Of a stretch of DNA of 64,000 nucleotides, positions 62,152-64,000 are shown one piece after another. Every line of letters starts with the position of its first letter. The stretch's first letter is position 1. The notes beneath the pieces are model-generated. The model saw only the letters and a list, made by a program, of their open reading frames with translations. It was not told where the DNA came from and ran no database searches. Made by a program: the position numbers and the translations under genes. This DNA comes from Casuarina equisetifolia (taxonomy: Eukaryota; Streptophyta; Magnoliopsida; Fagales; Casuarinaceae): assembly GCA_028551475.1 (NCBI GenBank), contig CM052358.1, positions 11,267,938 to 11,331,937 of the forward strand. Reading direction: 5' to 3'.

Positions 62152-62338
62152 TCACGATACTTGTTTGTGGCGGATTAATATAGGATTTCTCGCTGTGCCA
62201 TGGATAGGGACGTTGATCTGAAGTTTCGTGGTGGGTCATACTTAAGAAACACCGTCAAATAACAATGATGAAAGCAGGAATGTCAACTCTTATGAAAGTC
62301 TTTGGGATATAAACAAATGGAGAGTTTTGGGTTGAACG

Positions 62339-62346
62339 GGATATTC
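62339..62346 (-). promoter_or_regulatory. P1BS-type site (PHR1 binding consensus) upstream of PHF1
   Basis: GGATATTC (GAATATCC on the minus strand) fits the palindromic P1BS consensus GNATATNC bound by PHR1-type MYB-CC regulators of phosphate starvation. It lies about 290 bases upstream of the PHF1 start and is the only match I found in 62052-64000. The consensus has six fixed bases, so one chance match per ~4 kb is expected; location next to a phosphate-starvation gene raises the odds. Confidence 0.5.
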
Positions 62347-64000
62347 GTCGAGTATCCCGCGGGAAGAGGAGTCTCCCATTGCCACCTCTTTTCCGTTTCA
62401 AACTCGAGTGGACGAGTGTTCACGTCTCTAACGCAGTGATCATCACAAAGAGTCCTTTAAACCTGCAACAACTGCAACCGTCTTATCAACAACGATTCAT
62501 GCGGGGTTGATAGGACGCTGGGATGGTTCCCTTTGGTTTGACCCGCCTCGTCCGCTGTCGTTCACGGCTGAGCCGGAAGAGGCAAGGGTGCAAAGTACGA
62601 GTTCTATGTAGTTAAATTTTATATAAATTTCATGTTTTTTTTTTTAATCTGTAAGACCATTTTTTATAAGAATTTGGGAGGAATGAAATGAAATTTTTAT
62701 GCTTTTTAACTTTTGGATAATCATTTATTAGGGTGTAGAATTTGATAAAAATTCTAAAAAACAATACCATGAGCAAAAGACCATTGCCAAAACAAAAACA
62801 AAGGTAGAAGCTTTTAGCATTCATGAAGAAAAATTTGAATACCCCAATCTCAACAACTGTCTCCATGTGGCTTGCATAATTAATAATAATGCTTTTGTGT
62901 GTACCTCATCCATGCATTTGGATCTCGAATTGTTAATTAAGAGATCTTAAATAATACTTGTTTCTAATTGAGTTAAGTGTTTGTTGATCATCAATATATT
63001 TTATAATATTAAGTGTGTGGCTATGCTTGATAATTATATTAAAAGCATTGATGTAATGATGGTTGTGATATCAATAAAAAATAATCTATGATAGTATATG
63101 TAGCTGTAATTTTTTGTTCAAACATGTGCAAGTTTGTACATATATTATGTATTGGTTTTGTAATTATTAGAAGATGAACCTTATTTTATTTGAACACTCC
63201 TTATTCCACCAAATTCCACACATTTGAGTTTCTAGTCTATACTTTTTTTGCCCATATGACAAACATAAATTGCAACTTCGACATAAAAAGTGTGCATTTT
63301 TTGGGTATCTACTACACTACCAAGGCAACCATTGATTATTTTTTAAAACAAAGAAATGTTTCATTTCTATTGATATAATATTTGATGAAATATAGTTTCC
63401 ATTCAAACAAGTCTCATTAGAAAATCAAACATATAATACCCCACTTCTGGTCGATCAAATTAAAATACTATTAAAAGGCTCACATTCAAGGACTTAACAA
63501 AGCCCAATCCTTGGAGTGGAATTACTCTGATCGAGTCATTTTGAGCGTACAGGGGTCCGAGTGCTCCTTCATCAGAGGCCTACTCAACCCCATCCTTGGC
63601 ACCTACTTCATCATCTCATGGACAACAAAATGACTCGATCCAACGTTTCACGGACATCATTTTGGTTTTCTCTTGCAACGTGGGCTGGTAGAGCTCAAGC
63701 TTGGGCTTTGATAAACCCGTGGATGATGTGGTCCTCTGCCATTTCCAAATCTTGACTGCTTTTCTGTTTTTCTAAATCACCCACTGGGTTTTCTCTACAA
63801 AATACCTCCAACTCTTGGGTCATGAGCTTCTCGTTGCGTTAGTTGACGAGAAAAATTCGTCGATTTTCTTGTTTTCTTTCTTATTAACATGTTTTTCGGC
63901 CTTGTAGATCTTTGGTGGCTTGGGATTAAGTTCTGGAGCTCTGCCTTAATTCTTGTATTTTTTGTCATTTATGATGAAAAATCTTCACGGAGGATAAAGA

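Larger units (their letters stand above)
62052..64000. other. PHF1 upstream region and right end
   Basis: The first ~300-500 bases should be the PHF1 promoter (TATA-like element and P1BS-type site listed separately). Beyond about 62600 the sequence is AT-rich with no supported gene. The last 500 bases have slightly higher GC and a plus-strand frame at 63561-63755 without similarity; a gene may begin beyond the window, but this is not shown. Confidence 0.4.

Overview
This window is plant nuclear DNA. The evidence is AT-rich intergenic sequence, genes of 2 to 17 exons with GT-AG introns, plant pectin methylesterases with fused inhibitor domains, a plant SEC12-like/PHF1 protein, chromovirus-type LTR retroelement debris and a tRNA-type SINE. 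The proteins look like those of a dicot-type angiosperm; the species cannot be named from sequence alone.

Layout: (1) 1-2.4 kb: no firm gene. (2) 2.37-4.6 kb: pectinesterase gene on the minus strand (2 exons, 514 aa). (3) 4.8-10.2 kb: long gene-free stretch. (4) 10.2-22.9 kb: two direct ~1.05 kb repeats bracket a ~10.5 kb tandem array of degenerate, partly chimeric LTR-retroelement units. The array holds three related ~475-bp LTRs, two chromodomain-integrase remnants, and three copies of a possibly captured exon encoding a C2HC zinc finger behind a splice-acceptor-like sequence. (5) 24.9-26.6 kb: second pectinesterase on the plus strand (3 exons, 484 aa), with a shortened inhibitor domain. 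(6) 28.4 kb: tRNA-Arg(CCU) on the minus strand, just upstream of (7) 28.7-36.8 kb: cytosolic type-1 methionine aminopeptidase on the plus strand (16 exons, 403 aa). (8) 36.8-38.7 kb: spacer with a SINE carrying a 14-bp target-site duplication and a 50-bp tandem hairpin repeat. (9) 38.7-53.9 kb: tubulin-folding cofactor D on the minus strand (17 exons, 1266 aa). (10) 54.8-62.05 kb: SEC12-like WD40 protein of the PHF1 type on the minus strand (10 exons, 388 aa). (11) 62-64 kb: its promoter region and unassigned sequence.

The genes are not a pathway cluster. The pectinesterases act in the cell wall, MAP1A in N-terminal protein maturation, TFCD in tubulin dimer assembly, and PHF1 in ER exit of phosphate transporters. 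All exon models were built by hand from splice sites and family resemblance; in each of the five genes the summed exon length is a multiple of three and every junction keeps frame. The least ordinary parts are the retroelement array with its zinc-finger exon, a GA/CT microsatellite that forms the 5' splice site of a PHF1 intron, and a PHR1-type site upstream of PHF1. I saw no clearly undescribed multi-gene system.
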